NCBI GenBank assembly: GCA_035638255.1
Contig: DASRAJ010000002.1
Span: 1 to 64,000 of the forward strand
Source: DASRAJ01 sp035638255
Lineage (GTDB): Bacteria > Bacteroidota > Bacteroidia > Chitinophagales > UBA10324
DNA length: 64,000 nucleotides
Reading direction: 5' to 3'
Position numbers and translations under genes: made by a program. Positions 38,932 through 48,183 of the stretch are shown here, piece after piece (the stretch's first letter is position 1; every line of letters starts with the position of its first letter). The notes under the pieces are model-generated. The model saw only the letters and a program-made list of their open reading frames with translations. It had not been told where the DNA came from and searched no databases.

Positions 38932-41271
38932 ATGAAGAAAGAGAAATCCAACAACTCAATTGAAAGCGACGCGCTATCACCTGAGCGCTTCACTCACCTG
39001 CGTCAAACTTCAATGAAGGAAAAGTCCGTAGGTGTGCCGGCACTTCTTTCTTCATTGGAGCACATGCTGAAATACATGTCTCCTGCTGATGCCTGGAAGA
39101 CAGCTTTTGCCATGAATCAGAAAGGGGGGTTCGATTGTCCCGGCTGCGCTTGGCCGGATCCTGATGATGATCGCTCGTCACTCGGAGAATATTGCGAAAA
39201 CGGAATCAAGGCGATTGCTGAAGAAGCACAGAGTAAAAAAATCGGGACGAAATTTTTTCAGCAACACAGCGTGAGTGAGATGGCATCGTGGGCTGATTTT
39301 GAATTGGGGAAGAAGGGTCGTCTTGCAGAACCGATGCTATTGAAAGAAGGTGCATCACACTACGAGGCTATCGCCTGGAATGATGCTTTCAATCTGATTG
39401 CAGAAGAATTGAACTCGCTCTCGTCGCCTGATGAAGCAATCTTCTACACATCGGGAAGAACAAGCAATGAAGCAGCATTCCTGTACCAGCTTTTCGTGCG
39501 CATGTTCGGCACCAACAATTTGCCTGACTGCAGCAACATGTGTCACGAAAGCAGTGGCGCAGCGCTGAATGAAACCATTGGAGTGGGCAAAGGAACAGTC
39601 ACGCTTGAAGACATTCATCACTCAGAGTTGCTTATTGTGATGGGACAAAATCCCGGCACCAATCATCCGCGCATGTTATCGGCATTGGAAAAGTGCAAGA
39701 TGAACGGCGGAAAAATCATCGCAATCAATCCGCTACCTGAACCGGGACTGATGTATTACATAGATCCGCAAAGCCCGTTGAAAATTTTGCGCGGAGGAAC
39801 TGCTCTCGCTGATTTGTTTTTGCAAGTGCGCATCAACGGAGATGTGGCGCTGCTGAAAGCAATCATAATTCTGTTGCTGGAAGAAGAAAGAAAAAGTCCC
39901 GGAAACGTTTTCGATCATGCTTACATTGAGGCACATACTTCCGGTTACCATGCATTCATTCAGGATCTACAATCACAATCACTTAACGAATGCGTGCAGG
40001 CATCCGGCGTTGAAGAAAAATTAATTCGCGAGGCGGCATCGCTCATTCAACAAAAAGAAAAAATCATTGTTTGCTGGGCGATGGGATTAACTCAGCATGC
40101 AAACGCTGTTGACAACGTCAAAGAGATCGTGAACCTGTTGCTTTTGAAAGGATGCATTGGCGAACACGGTGCAGGAGTGTGTCCGGTACGCGGGCACAGC
40201 AATGTGCAAGGCGATCGTACGATGGGAATTTGGGAAATGCCACCACAAAGTTTTCTCGACCGGTTAGAAAAGGTATTTCACTTCAAGCCTCCGCAACATC
40301 ATGGTTACGATACGGTGAATTCCATCAAAGCGATGCACGCCGGAAAAGCAAAAGTGTTTTTTGCGATGGGTGGAAATTTTCTTTCAGCAACACCTGATAC
40401 TTTGTTCACAGCAGAAGCGCTGCGCAAAACAAAACTTACCGTGCATGTTTCCACCAAACTCAACCGCAGTCATCTGGTTCATGGAAAACGCGCATTGATT
40501 CTTCCCTGCCTTGGCAGAACAGACAAGGACGTACAAAACGGAAGCCTGCAATTCGTGAGTTGCGAAAACTCGATGGAAGTTGTGCAGATGTCGAAAGGCG
40601 TGCTTAATCCACCTTCAAAAAATTTGCTGAGCGAGGTTGCAGTGGTGTGTCAGCTCGCGAAGGCCACATTGTCCAAAGGCTCCCTCCACGGTAAAAAACA
40701 GAATGGTGTTGACTGGGATGCGCTGCAAAACAATTACGATTTGATTCGTGACCTCATTGGACACGTGATTCCCGGTTTTGAAAATTACAATAAACGTGTT
40801 CGTCATCCTGCCGGGTTTCATTTGCCGAAGGCAACTAAGGAAAAATCTTTTAAGACTTCAACAGGCAAAGCGAAATTCAGCGTGCTTCCGCTGCCTGTTA
40901 TTCCTTTGAAACAAGATGAGCTTATCATGATGACCGTGCGCAGTCACGATCAGTTCAACACAACAGTGTATGGAATGAATGACCGTTACCGTGGCATTTA
41001 CAATGAGCGCCGCATTGTAATGATGAATGAAGAAGACATGAAGCAGTTAGGATTCACGCGACATGAAGTAGTGGACATCAAAAGTTATTTCAATGGGGAA
41101 GAACGGATCGCGAAGAAATTCATCATTGTTCCCATGCCGATTGCGAAGGGCTGTGTGGCTACTTATTTTCCGGAAGCAAATGTTCTCGTCAGCATCAATG
41201 CTGTAGCACACACCAGCAATACACCGGTATCAAAATCAGTAGTGGTGAAATTGGAGAAGCATACAGGCTAA
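38932..41271 (+). CDS. FdhF/YdeP-family molybdopterin oxidoreductase
   Basis: 779 residues. The family's N-terminal motif QKGGFDCPGCAWPDPDD is present, then the molybdopterin domain: YTSGRTSNEAAFLYQLFVRMFGTNNLPDCSNMCHESSG (cysteine in the Sec/Cys position of formate dehydrogenases), GQNPGTNHPRMLSALEKCK, GVCPVRGHSNVQGDRTMGI, and the C-terminal MTVRSHDQFNTTVYGMNDRYRGIYNERRIVMM. A cytoplasmic enzyme of the bis-MGD type; E. coli YdeP is linked to acid resistance, but the substrate is unknown. Clustered with fdhD and Moco genes. Confidence 0.9.
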   Translation: MKKEKSNNSIESDALSPERFTHLRQTSMKEKSVGVPALLSSLEHMLKYMSPADAWKTAFAMNQKGGFDCPGCAWPDPDDDRSSLGEYCENGIKAIAEEAQSKKIGTKFFQQHSVSEMASWADFELGKKGRLAEPMLLKEGASHYEAIAWNDAFNLIAEELNSLSSPDEAIFYTSGRTSNEAAFLYQLFVRMFGTNNLPDCSNMCHESSGAALNETIGVGKGTVTLEDIHHSELLIVMGQNPGTNHPRMLSALEKCKMNGGKIIAINPLPEPGLMYYIDPQSPLKILRGGTALADLFLQVRINGDVALLKAIIILLLEEERKSPGNVFDHAYIEAHTSGYHAFIQDLQSQSLNECVQASGVEEKLIREAASLIQQKEKIIVCWAMGLTQHANAVDNVKEIVNLLLLKGCIGEHGAGVCPVRGHSNVQGDRTMGIWEMPPQSFLDRLEKVFHFKPPQHHGYDTVNSIKAMHAGKAKVFFAMGGNFLSATPDTLFTAEALRKTKLTVHVSTKLNRSHLVHGKRALILPCLGRTDKDVQNGSLQFVSCENSMEVVQMSKGVLNPPSKNLLSEVAVVCQLAKATLSKGSLHGKKQNGVDWDALQNNYDLIRDLIGHVIPGFENYNKRVRHPAGFHLPKATKEKSFKTSTGKAKFSVLPLPVIPLKQDELIMMTVRSHDQFNTTVYGMNDRYRGIYNERRIVMMNEEDMKQLGFTRHEVVDIKSYFNGEERIAKKFIIVPMPIAKGCVATYFPEANVLVSINAVAHTSNTPVSKSVVVKLEKHTG

Positions 41272-41392
41272 AGGTTGAGTTTTGAATATCGAATATGGAA
41301 TGAAAATCGAAGTGGAACAAAGCGATTTTTTTTCTTTCATCATTTTTCAAGGACTCTGCAAGCGATATTCCTTGTTCGGTATTCAATATTTC

Positions 41393-42394
41393 TCACCCTC
41401 CAATCGTTGCCATGCTCTCATGAGCCGGAATTTTTTCATTGCGCTTCTGTTCAGCATCCCAACCGTTTTTCTCACGGTGGTGGATTGCATTCAACAGTTC
41501 GTCTCTTAGTTCTTCATCGCCTGAGCCGTTACGCAGCAGCGCTTTCACGTTCAGCACGCCTTCATCGTACAAGCATGTCTTAAGCATGCCTTGCGGAGTG
41601 ATGCGAAGGCGATTGCAGGTGCCGCAGAAGGTGCGCGAGTAAGCAGCAATCACGCCGACGTTCCCGCGATGTCCGGGAATATGATAATTGTATGAAGTCG
41701 AAAATGCGCCGTCCGGAATTTTTTCTATTGAAGGAAAATTTTCACTGATCAATTCCATGATCCGTTTGTAATTCCAGCGAATGGAAGCATGATGAATATC
41801 ATCGCCTCCGTTGAAGGGCATCTCTTCTATGAAGCGAACGCTGACAGGATGATCGTGAGTCAATGCTACAAGTGGAATAATGTCCTGAACATTCTTGTCG
41901 CCCATTACTACAGCATTCAGTTTCACTTCAATGTTGTGTTGCAGCAATGCATCGAGCGTTTCGAGCACGCGTGGCAATTCATCACGCTTGGCAATGGCAA
42001 AAAAGCGATTCCGGTCGAGTGTATCCAAACTTAAATTCACCGAGCGGATTCCCATTTGCTTCAGTTCAGGAACCATGGGTGCGGTAAGAACGCCATTGGT
42101 GGTAAGAGTGAGCTCACGAAGGCCTTCAAGTTCGGAGAGCGACCAAAGGAGCTGCATAACATCTCTTCTCACGAATGGCTCACCTCCGGTGATGCGGATT
42201 TTCTCAATTCCCATTTTTACCAACAGCGAACACAGACGATGCATCTCCTCGAACGATAGTATTTCATTTCGCGACACCCATTCAATGCCTTCTTCAGGCA
42301 TACAGTAAAAACACCTCAGGTTGCAGCGGTCAGTAACAGCAAGCCGCAGGTAGCTGATGGTTCTGCCGTGGTTGTCTTTTATCATTGTGTTCAC
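41393..42394 (-). CDS. moaA: GTP 3',8-cyclase MoaA
   Basis: 333 residues, usual length. The radical-SAM cluster CNLRCFYC has C24, C28, C31; the second cluster is in FCGTCNRLRITPQGMLKTC; KIRITGGEPFVRRD binds SAM; the protein ends in GG, essential in MoaA. It converts GTP to 3',8-cyclo-7,8-dihydro-GTP, the first step of molybdenum cofactor synthesis. It reads opposite to fdhD-fdhF and to the moaD-moaE genes. Confidence 0.95.
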   Translation of the reverse strand: MNTMIKDNHGRTISYLRLAVTDRCNLRCFYCMPEEGIEWVSRNEILSFEEMHRLCSLLVKMGIEKIRITGGEPFVRRDVMQLLWSLSELEGLRELTLTTNGVLTAPMVPELKQMGIRSVNLSLDTLDRNRFFAIAKRDELPRVLETLDALLQHNIEVKLNAVVMGDKNVQDIIPLVALTHDHPVSVRFIEEMPFNGGDDIHHASIRWNYKRIMELISENFPSIEKIPDGAFSTSYNYHIPGHRGNVGVIAAYSRTFCGTCNRLRITPQGMLKTCLYDEGVLNVKALLRNGSGDEELRDELLNAIHHREKNGWDAEQKRNEKIPAHESMATIGG

Positions 42395-42637
42395 AATGAG
42401 AACTTTCTTTTCAAATTATTATCACAAAGAAACATGTTCTAAACTCACATGAATCGCCCGCTCGCTCAACCTCAATGAATCACCGCCTAATCTAAGAAAG
42501 AATTGACAGCGAATTACTTCCTATCTATCCACTTTGATTTGTTAACAGCTATCATTTCTATTGATTGTTTCCACTGCTTTACAATTTCAGAATGAAAGTA
42601 ATTTACGGTAAAATTGTTGCTGAAACGCTTAGGTTAA

Positions 42638-43399
42638 ATGGAACATATTGAGTTGCTGCTTTTCTTTTTTCTTATTGCCTTCATTTATGCTTCTGTCGGT
42701 TTTGGCGGCGGCTCGAGTTACATTGCCATTCTCGCTCTCTACGAATTACCTTTCAAAGAAATCAAACTCACCGCTTTGATCTGCAACATCATCGTGGTGA
42801 CAGGCGGCACGCTTGTTTTCATCAGGAACAAAAATGTGAACTGGAAAAAAATTCTTCCCATTGCCATCGTGAGTGTGCCAATGGCCTTTTGGGGCGCCAC
42901 CCAAAAAATCAGTGAAAACACTTTCTTCATTGTTCTCGGTGTTTCTCTTGTGATCGCAGCCATTTTGTTGTGGATAAGAACAAAGTCCATTGAAAACGGA
43001 GCACCGATTCGGGAAGAAAAAAATTTTGCGAGAGACGGAATCATCGGAGGTGGAATTGGTTTCTTATCGGGAATGGTAGGAATTGGCGGGGGAATTTTTC
43101 TCTCACCACTCCTCAATTTATTGAAGTGGGATACGGCGAAGAAAATTGCTGCCACCGCAAGCTTCTTCATCCTTGTAAATTCAATAGCCGGCATTGCAGG
43201 TCAAGTCTCAAGCCTCAATGTTAAACTCGACTACACCAGGATTCTTATGCTTGCTGCGGCAGTTTTGGCCGGGGGACAATTAGGTTCGAGGATCGGGGCG
43301 CTACGCTTCAATTCACTCGTGATTCGGAGAGTAACAGCGCTGTTGGTTTTTTATGCCGGATGTGAAGTGTTGTTTAAACATCTTCCCTGGTTTAAATGA
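42638..43399 (+). CDS. TauE/SafE family permease
   Basis: 253 residues with seven or eight membrane segments and the family repeat: FGGGSSYIAILALYELPFKEIKLTALICNII in the first half and GFLSGMVGIGGGIFLSPLLNLLKWDTAKKIAATASFFILVNSIAG in the second. These proteins export sulfite or sulfonates. Located 7 bases before moaD, so part of the moaD-moaE transcript; it may carry a sulfur or molybdate-related anion (inference). Confidence 0.88.
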   Translation: MEHIELLLFFFLIAFIYASVGFGGGSSYIAILALYELPFKEIKLTALICNIIVVTGGTLVFIRNKNVNWKKILPIAIVSVPMAFWGATQKISENTFFIVLGVSLVIAAILLWIRTKSIENGAPIREEKNFARDGIIGGGIGFLSGMVGIGGGIFLSPLLNLLKWDTAKKIAATASFFILVNSIAGIAGQVSSLNVKLDYTRILMLAAAVLAGGQLGSRIGALRFNSLVIRRVTALLVFYAGCEVLFKHLPWFK

Positions 43400-43406
43400 T
43401 TTCAAT

Positions 43407-43649
43407 ATGAAGACGAAGATTCTTGCATTCGGAATTGCGAAGGAAATTTTGGAGGCTTCCTCAATAATCATGGACCTAAATGAAGGATGTGCGGTAAATG
43501 ATTTGAAGAATTCATTAGAAGAAAAATTCCCGCGGCTCAAACAACTTTCATCTTTCAGGATTGCAGTAAACAACCGGTTTGCTTCGCTTAATGAATTGAT
43601 TTTTAAAGAAGATGAAATTGCAATCATTCCGCCGGTGAGTGGTGGGTGA
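43407..43649 (+). CDS. moaD: Molybdopterin synthase small subunit MoaD
   Basis: 80 residues from ATG at 43407, with the ubiquitin-like fold (KTKILAFGIAKEILEASSI) and the C-terminal ...IIPPVSGG tail whose terminal Gly is thiocarboxylated. It donates sulfur to precursor Z together with MoaE. The earlier in-frame start at 43353 lies inside the TauE gene and is unlikely. Followed by short GTGAATGGTGAAT repeats before moaE. Confidence 0.92.
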   Translation: MKTKILAFGIAKEILEASSIIMDLNEGCAVNDLKNSLEEKFPRLKQLSSFRIAVNNRFASLNELIFKEDEIAIIPPVSGG

Positions 43650-43709
43650 AGGGGGTGAATGGTGAATGGTGAATAGTGAATTGTCATTGGTCATAGCCAT
43701 TAGTCAATC

Positions 43710-44129
43710 GTGAATAGCAACATCTTACTTTCAAAAGAGGCGCTGAACATTTCATCTTGCATTGAGTGGGTGATGGATGTGCAATGCGGTGGCATTGATG
43801 TGTTCATCGGTACTGTTCGGGCCAGCACGAAAGAAAAGAAAGTGGTGCGACTGGAATTTGAAGCATACGAAAACATGGCGATGAATGAAATGAGAAAGAT
43901 TGCGGATGAAGTGTTGCAAAAATTTTCCGTTCAGAAAATTCTCATTCATCATCGCACAGGGATTTTACAAGTTGGCGATGTGCCTGTTGTTATTGTTGTG
44001 GCCGCTGCTCATCGTGTTGCAGCTTTTGATGCTTGTCGCTACGCGATTGATACACTCAAACAAACAGTTCCTATTTGGAAGAAAGAAGTTTTTGAAGATG
44101 GTGAAGAGTGGGTGGCAGCGCATCCTTAG
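43710..44129 (+). CDS. moaE: Molybdopterin synthase large subunit MoaE
   Basis: 139 residues, apparently GTG start at 43710 since no ATG precedes the conserved region. Motifs: ALNISSCIEWVMDVQCGGIDVFIGTVR, ILIHHRTGILQVGDVPVVIVVAAAHRVAAFDACRYAIDTLK and PIWKKEVFEDGEEW, with the active-site lysine in WKKE. Forms the heterotetrameric synthase with MoaD. Its stop overlaps the convergent rhodanese gene by 4 bases. Confidence 0.93.
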   Translation: MNSNILLSKEALNISSCIEWVMDVQCGGIDVFIGTVRASTKEKKVVRLEFEAYENMAMNEMRKIADEVLQKFSVQKILIHHRTGILQVGDVPVVIVVAAAHRVAAFDACRYAIDTLKQTVPIWKKEVFEDGEEWVAAHP

Positions 44130-44431
44130 TGCACTTCTGCATCAGCGAGTTTTTCTTTCCACGCTTTTATTCCGCCATCAAGCGAAAATGCAATCGCATC
44201 AGCAAAATAATTGAAGAAGATTTTCACTGCCTCTGCACTGCGTTTTCCTACACCACAATAGAATACAATTGGTTTATCTCTGCTGATTTCTTGAATAGAG
44301 TTTTCCAGTTCAGCAATAGGAATGTGTTTACCTCCGATATCAAATGCATCGTGCTCTTCGGTTGAACGTACATCTATCAATTCAAACGAGTTGTCATTGA
44401 GATGATTGTTCAATTCCTCTGCAGAAATCAT
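44126..44431 (-). CDS. Single-domain rhodanese-like sulfurtransferase
   Basis: 101 residues: FELIDVRSTEEHDAFDIGGKHIPIAELENSI and the active-site loop VFYCGVGKRSAEAVKIF, with the catalytic cysteine in CGVGKRS. Such proteins pass persulfide sulfur; in this cluster it may feed MoaD or FdhD, replacing the rhodanese half of MoeB-type proteins. No moeB is seen in the window. Last gene of the leftward moeA-moaC-mobA group. Confidence 0.85.
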   Translation of the reverse strand: MISAEELNNHLNDNSFELIDVRSTEEHDAFDIGGKHIPIAELENSIQEISRDKPIVFYCGVGKRSAEAVKIFFNYFADAIAFSLDGGIKAWKEKLADAEVH

Positions 44432-44490
44432 CGCTACAGCATTTGTTTCAGAAAGATTTGTGATGACAACATTCCAATGCTCAATCTACA

Positions 44491-45207
44491 TTAATTTTTT
44501 TCCGTTGCTTCTACTATACACTCGATAACTTTTTCAGGTTGACAATTATTCAGTCCTGCGCCCCACGAAGAATTAAACTCGATAATATACCAGCCTAATT
44601 CATGATTGAATCCAATATCTACTACAAATGTTTTAGGAAATTTCCCGTTTTCATTCTTCAAAAACGCATTGAGAAATTCCTTCCCGGTTTCAAGATCAAC
44701 TGAACCTTCGTAAAGTGCTAAATCTTTCAACGCTCCTTCTAAAACAAATCCTCTTGCCTCTGCCTTCACATCTACAATCTCAGAAAGAAGAAGAATTTCT
44801 TCACTACTAATTCCATTCGTTTCTTCAAGCAGTTCTTTCAGATGATGGTAAATTCCTGCTTTAAATTGTTTCGGTACTGATGGTTTTATAAAACCCGGCA
44901 AATCATTTTCAGTCACTTCTCTAATCTTTTTTTGCACGACAGAACGCTTTGTCCATTTCTTATCAAGCCGGGCAATGATCAAATCGTCAGGAGAAATAAG
45001 TTGTACATCAAGAACCTGCGCTAGAACTAAGGCGAAAGTGTCATTTCCATAAATGGCTACTTTTTGATTTTGAAGATTTGCAGGCCTCTCCCAAAATTTA
45101 TCAATCCTTTGTACTCTTCCACCCAGCTTTTTCCAGGCATCAAATATTTTATCACGCTCAACATCTGCCTTATACGGAACCAGAAGAACTTTATCTGTTT
45201 GCATCAA
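44491..45207 (-). CDS. ATP-grasp domain protein (DUF4343-like)
   Basis: 238 residues. The C-terminal half has ATP-grasp features: FIKPSVPKQFKAGIYH (a lysine-bearing strand), KAEARGFVLEGALKDLALYEG and VVDIGFNHELGWYIIEFNSSWGAGLNNCQPEKV, with an acidic/Asn metal-binding end (EFNSSWG) as in DUF4343 proteins. Substrate unknown; an amide- or thioester-forming ligase is likely. It is in the Moco group with 14 bases to the mobA fusion, but a direct role in Moco synthesis is not established. Confidence 0.75.
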   Translation of the reverse strand: MMQTDKVLLVPYKADVERDKIFDAWKKLGGRVQRIDKFWERPANLQNQKVAIYGNDTFALVLAQVLDVQLISPDDLIIARLDKKWTKRSVVQKKIREVTENDLPGFIKPSVPKQFKAGIYHHLKELLEETNGISSEEILLLSEIVDVKAEARGFVLEGALKDLALYEGSVDLETGKEFLNAFLKNENGKFPKTFVVDIGFNHELGWYIIEFNSSWGAGLNNCQPEKVIECIVEATEKN

Positions 45208-45221
45208 CGCACGAGGAAAAT

Positions 45222-46409
45222 TTATGCAATTATTTCTTTCATCTCTGCTTGCTTCCTGTTCAACAACTTGTTCGCCCTTTGAAATTCTTCCCGTGTATTT
45301 ACATTCATCAACGCATCACCGTTAGGTGCTTTGATGATGATAGATTCGCTATTGATCAGCGCTTTTCGTGGACAAGAATATCCCTGCGAAAGAAAAGACA
45401 ACAGCACAGAATAACTCTTCGGTTCCCAAATGGTGATGAGCGGCTCCGGCAAACTATCATAGGGACTTTCAAATGTAGTTCCGATAGAGGAAGGATTGCG
45501 ATGCTCAACAAGAAAGCACAATGTGCTTTCATTTAACAAAGGCAGATCGCAGGCAACAACCAACCATGCAGCGTTTGGCTGTTCGCGAAAGGCAGAGAGA
45601 ATGGCTCCATAAGGGCCCAGGCCAATAAAAGTGTCGGTGAGCGTTTTGAAACTGCTGTCAATCTCTGCCCGCTGTTCTTCACGGCACGAAATGAAAACTT
45701 CATCGCAAAACTCCTGAAGCAATTCTGCGAGATGATAGCGCTGCTCTTTTCCGTGCCAGTTGATTTTTCCTTTGTCACTTCCAAGGCGCAAACTCTTTCC
45801 CCCTGCAAGCACCAGTCCATTGAGCTTTGGAATTGCCGCTTTCATTTTCTGTTCGAAGAAAGAAATGATTTTTTCTTTGTCACCAATACGGTACACCGGA
45901 GTTTTTTCCCAGTGAGGAATTGCTTCTTTCACAAAATCAAAAACATCTTCTACACCTTCAGCAAGCAGAAATAATTTCACGTCAGTAAGGCGATTCAATT
46001 TTTTTCTCAGCGATGCTTCTTTCACTCTATCCATCACCACTACTTGCGACTTTGCCTGCTGATGGTTGCCGTTCACTAAAATCAAGTCAGCATCATAAAA
46101 CAGTTTGCGGAATTGAAATGGATTCAGCGATTGCCTGAACGTGAATTCATGATGATTGATTTTATCTGAATACTCTGCAACGGCGCCTGCTGATAATCTG
46201 CCGGGTAATGAAGCGCCTTCATCTTCCTTTGCATGTGCAGCATCCACATAAGCGCACTTGTATGAACCAGAGAGATTGCCTATGATTTCATCTGCAAGTT
46301 TTTTAATCTCTGAACATGGAGTTCCAAGCATCGCCCATTCATTTCTTCCGAAATTTCCCTGCGAGGACCTTGTAAGTTCTGCGTGTTTTTTATGCTCTTG
46401 AGAAATCAT
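45222..46409 (-). CDS. mobA: MobA-type guanylyltransferase with a MobB-like N-terminal domain
   Basis: 395 residues. Residues 205-390 are MobA: LVLAGGKSLRLGSDKGKINWHGKEQ (GGxSxRxGxDK), then CDEVFISCREEQ and WLVVACDLPLLNES. MobA joins GMP to molybdopterin. Residues 1-195 resemble MobB in position and size (MLGTPCSEIKKLADEIIG; AYVDAAHAKED; DADLILVNGNHQQAKSQVVVMD) but I cannot find a normal P-loop. Its first 20 bases overlap the end of moaC. Confidence 0.82.
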   Translation of the reverse strand: MISQEHKKHAELTRSSQGNFGRNEWAMLGTPCSEIKKLADEIIGNLSGSYKCAYVDAAHAKEDEGASLPGRLSAGAVAEYSDKINHHEFTFRQSLNPFQFRKLFYDADLILVNGNHQQAKSQVVVMDRVKEASLRKKLNRLTDVKLFLLAEGVEDVFDFVKEAIPHWEKTPVYRIGDKEKIISFFEQKMKAAIPKLNGLVLAGGKSLRLGSDKGKINWHGKEQRYHLAELLQEFCDEVFISCREEQRAEIDSSFKTLTDTFIGLGPYGAILSAFREQPNAAWLVVACDLPLLNESTLCFLVEHRNPSSIGTTFESPYDSLPEPLITIWEPKSYSVLLSFLSQGYSCPRKALINSESIIIKAPNGDALMNVNTREEFQRANKLLNRKQAEMKEIIA

Positions 46410-46866
46410 TTTTGCCTCCGGTCTTTTGCAGGAGCTTGGTTTCTTTAATCACAATATCGTGGCTCAATGCTTTGCACATGTCATACACAGTGAGGGCAGC
46501 AATAGATGCACCTGTGAGCGCTTCCATCTCCACTCCTGTTTTTGCAGTGATGGAAGCCAGGCATTCAATCCGGAGTTCATTTTCATTTTGAAGCTGAATG
46601 CTGATGCTGCAGTTTTCCAATCCCAGGGGATGACAAAGCGGAATCAGCTCTCCTGTTTTTTTTGCGCCCATGATTCCTGCAATGATGGCGGTTTGAAACA
46701 CCGAACCTTTTTTACCTTGGATGTCTCCCTCAGAAAATTTTCGCAGCACTTCATCGGGCAGCACTACGATGCTTTGCGCAACAGCAGTACGCAGAGAAAT
46801 TTTCTTTTCATTCACATCAACCATGGTGGGCCGGTGCTGTTCATCGAGGTGTGTAAAATCTTTCAT
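46390..46866 (-). CDS. moaC: Cyclic pyranopterin monophosphate synthase MoaC
   Basis: 158 residues, standard length: THLDEQHRPTMVDVNEKKISLRTAVAQS, KKTGELIPLCHPLGLENCSISI and GVEMEALTGASIAALTVYDMCKALSHDIVIKETKLLQKTGGKN, with the catalytic Lys and Asp of MoaC. It acts with MoaA to make precursor Z. Lies between moeA and the mobA fusion on one leftward transcript, with 12 bases to moeA. Confidence 0.95.
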   Translation of the reverse strand: MKDFTHLDEQHRPTMVDVNEKKISLRTAVAQSIVVLPDEVLRKFSEGDIQGKKGSVFQTAIIAGIMGAKKTGELIPLCHPLGLENCSISIQLQNENELRIECLASITAKTGVEMEALTGASIAALTVYDMCKALSHDIVIKETKLLQKTGGKNDFSRA

Positions 46867-46878
46867 GATTCTGCAACT

Positions 46879-48093
46879 TTAACTTCTGAACTTCCAAACT
46901 CTGAAAACTTCTCCTTTTGTAAAGTTATTTCTTTCGAGAGGAAGTTCCATGAACGAATCGGTGTCAACAAGATTGGCGAAATCGCCGGAGCCGTTTCCCA
47001 TCACCGGTGTTGCAAGCCATCTTCCTTCTTCATTCACTCTCAATTTTACCTGCAGGAAATATTGCAGTTGCGGCGTGAACGTGAAGTCTTCGTCAAGCAT
47101 AGCAAATTGTTTTTCCTGCTTCACTCCCCATGAAGATTGAAGCCACAAAAAAAAATAGCGATGCAAGCACATGAAGGTGCTCACTGGATTTCCGGGCAGC
47201 GCAAACACCAGCATTCCGTTTTCATGCTTGCCAAACCAAAAAGGTCCGCCGGGTCGCTGACGCACTTTGTGAAAAAGTTTTTTCACCGATAGTTCTTCGA
47301 GCGCTTTCGGAACATAATCAAACTTGCCGGCAGAGATCGCACCGCTGATGATGAGCACATCATACTTGCCAATGCACTCTCCTATTTTTTGTTTCGTGAT
47401 CGCAGCATCATCGGGGATGCGAAGCATATCAGGATTCAATTTGTATTGCTGCAACACCGCCTGAACAGAATAATTATTAGAGCGACGCACTTGAAACGGC
47501 GAGGGAGTTTCATTCACTTCCACCAATTCATCACCTGATGATATGATGACGACACGTGGAAGTTTCTTCACTAACAATTCATTCTTGCCGATTGCTGCTG
47601 CCATGTTGATGATTGCCGGCGTGATGATTTGATTCGCTGCAGCCACCACTTCGTTTTGTTTTTTGTCTATTCCCCTGAAATGAATGTTTTGCTTTGGAGT
47701 TATCCCATCAACCAAAAGAGTTGCAATTCCGTTTTTCATTTCCAGATCTTCATAGCGGATTACAGTGTCAACGGAAAAGGGAAGTGCAGCACCAGTCATG
47801 ATTTCAACGCACTCATTATCGTTGCTGATTTCAATTGGAACATCGCCTGCTGCTTGTGTTGCCTTGATGTTGAATGACTTGATACCCTTATCAAATGCTA
47901 AATAGCGAATAGCAATTCCATCCATGGTGACGCGATTGTAAGGAGGAAAGTCACGGTCCGCAAAAATGTCTTCAGCAAGCACTCGACCAAGAGATTGGGT
48001 GAAGGAAATTTTTTCAGAACCAAAATCCCTTAGCTCTGAGAGAACAATTTGTTCTGCTTGTAAGACGGTAATGCTGCCGGCAATTGTATTCAT
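46879..48093 (-). CDS. moeA: Molybdopterin molybdotransferase MoeA
   Basis: 404 residues, usual length. Motifs: FADRDFPPYNRVTMDGIAIRY, NECVEIMTGAALPFSVDTVIRYED, VVIISSGDELVE, YDVLIISGAISAGKFDYVPKAL (normally SGGVSxGxxDY; here SGAIS) and VFALPGNPVSTFMCLHRYF. MoeA inserts molybdate into adenylated molybdopterin. It is the first gene of the leftward Moco operon. Confidence 0.94.
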   Translation of the reverse strand: MNTIAGSITVLQAEQIVLSELRDFGSEKISFTQSLGRVLAEDIFADRDFPPYNRVTMDGIAIRYLAFDKGIKSFNIKATQAAGDVPIEISNDNECVEIMTGAALPFSVDTVIRYEDLEMKNGIATLLVDGITPKQNIHFRGIDKKQNEVVAAANQIITPAIINMAAAIGKNELLVKKLPRVVIISSGDELVEVNETPSPFQVRRSNNYSVQAVLQQYKLNPDMLRIPDDAAITKQKIGECIGKYDVLIISGAISAGKFDYVPKALEELSVKKLFHKVRQRPGGPFWFGKHENGMLVFALPGNPVSTFMCLHRYFFLWLQSSWGVKQEKQFAMLDEDFTFTPQLQYFLQVKLRVNEEGRWLATPVMGNGSGDFANLVDTDSFMELPLERNNFTKGEVFRVWKFRS

Positions 48094-48183
48094 CCCTGTG
48101 CTGTTCTATGTATTCAATGAGAGTTCGCAAAGCTAACAATGGGAATACAGAATTTGATTCAGGACAGATAGCGGGTCAAGGGA

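Noticed and set aside
38932..41271. Selenocysteine formate dehydrogenase
   Set aside because: No in-frame TGA is present; the corresponding residue is cysteine (NMCHESS), and the N-terminal motif is that of the FdhF/YdeP family.
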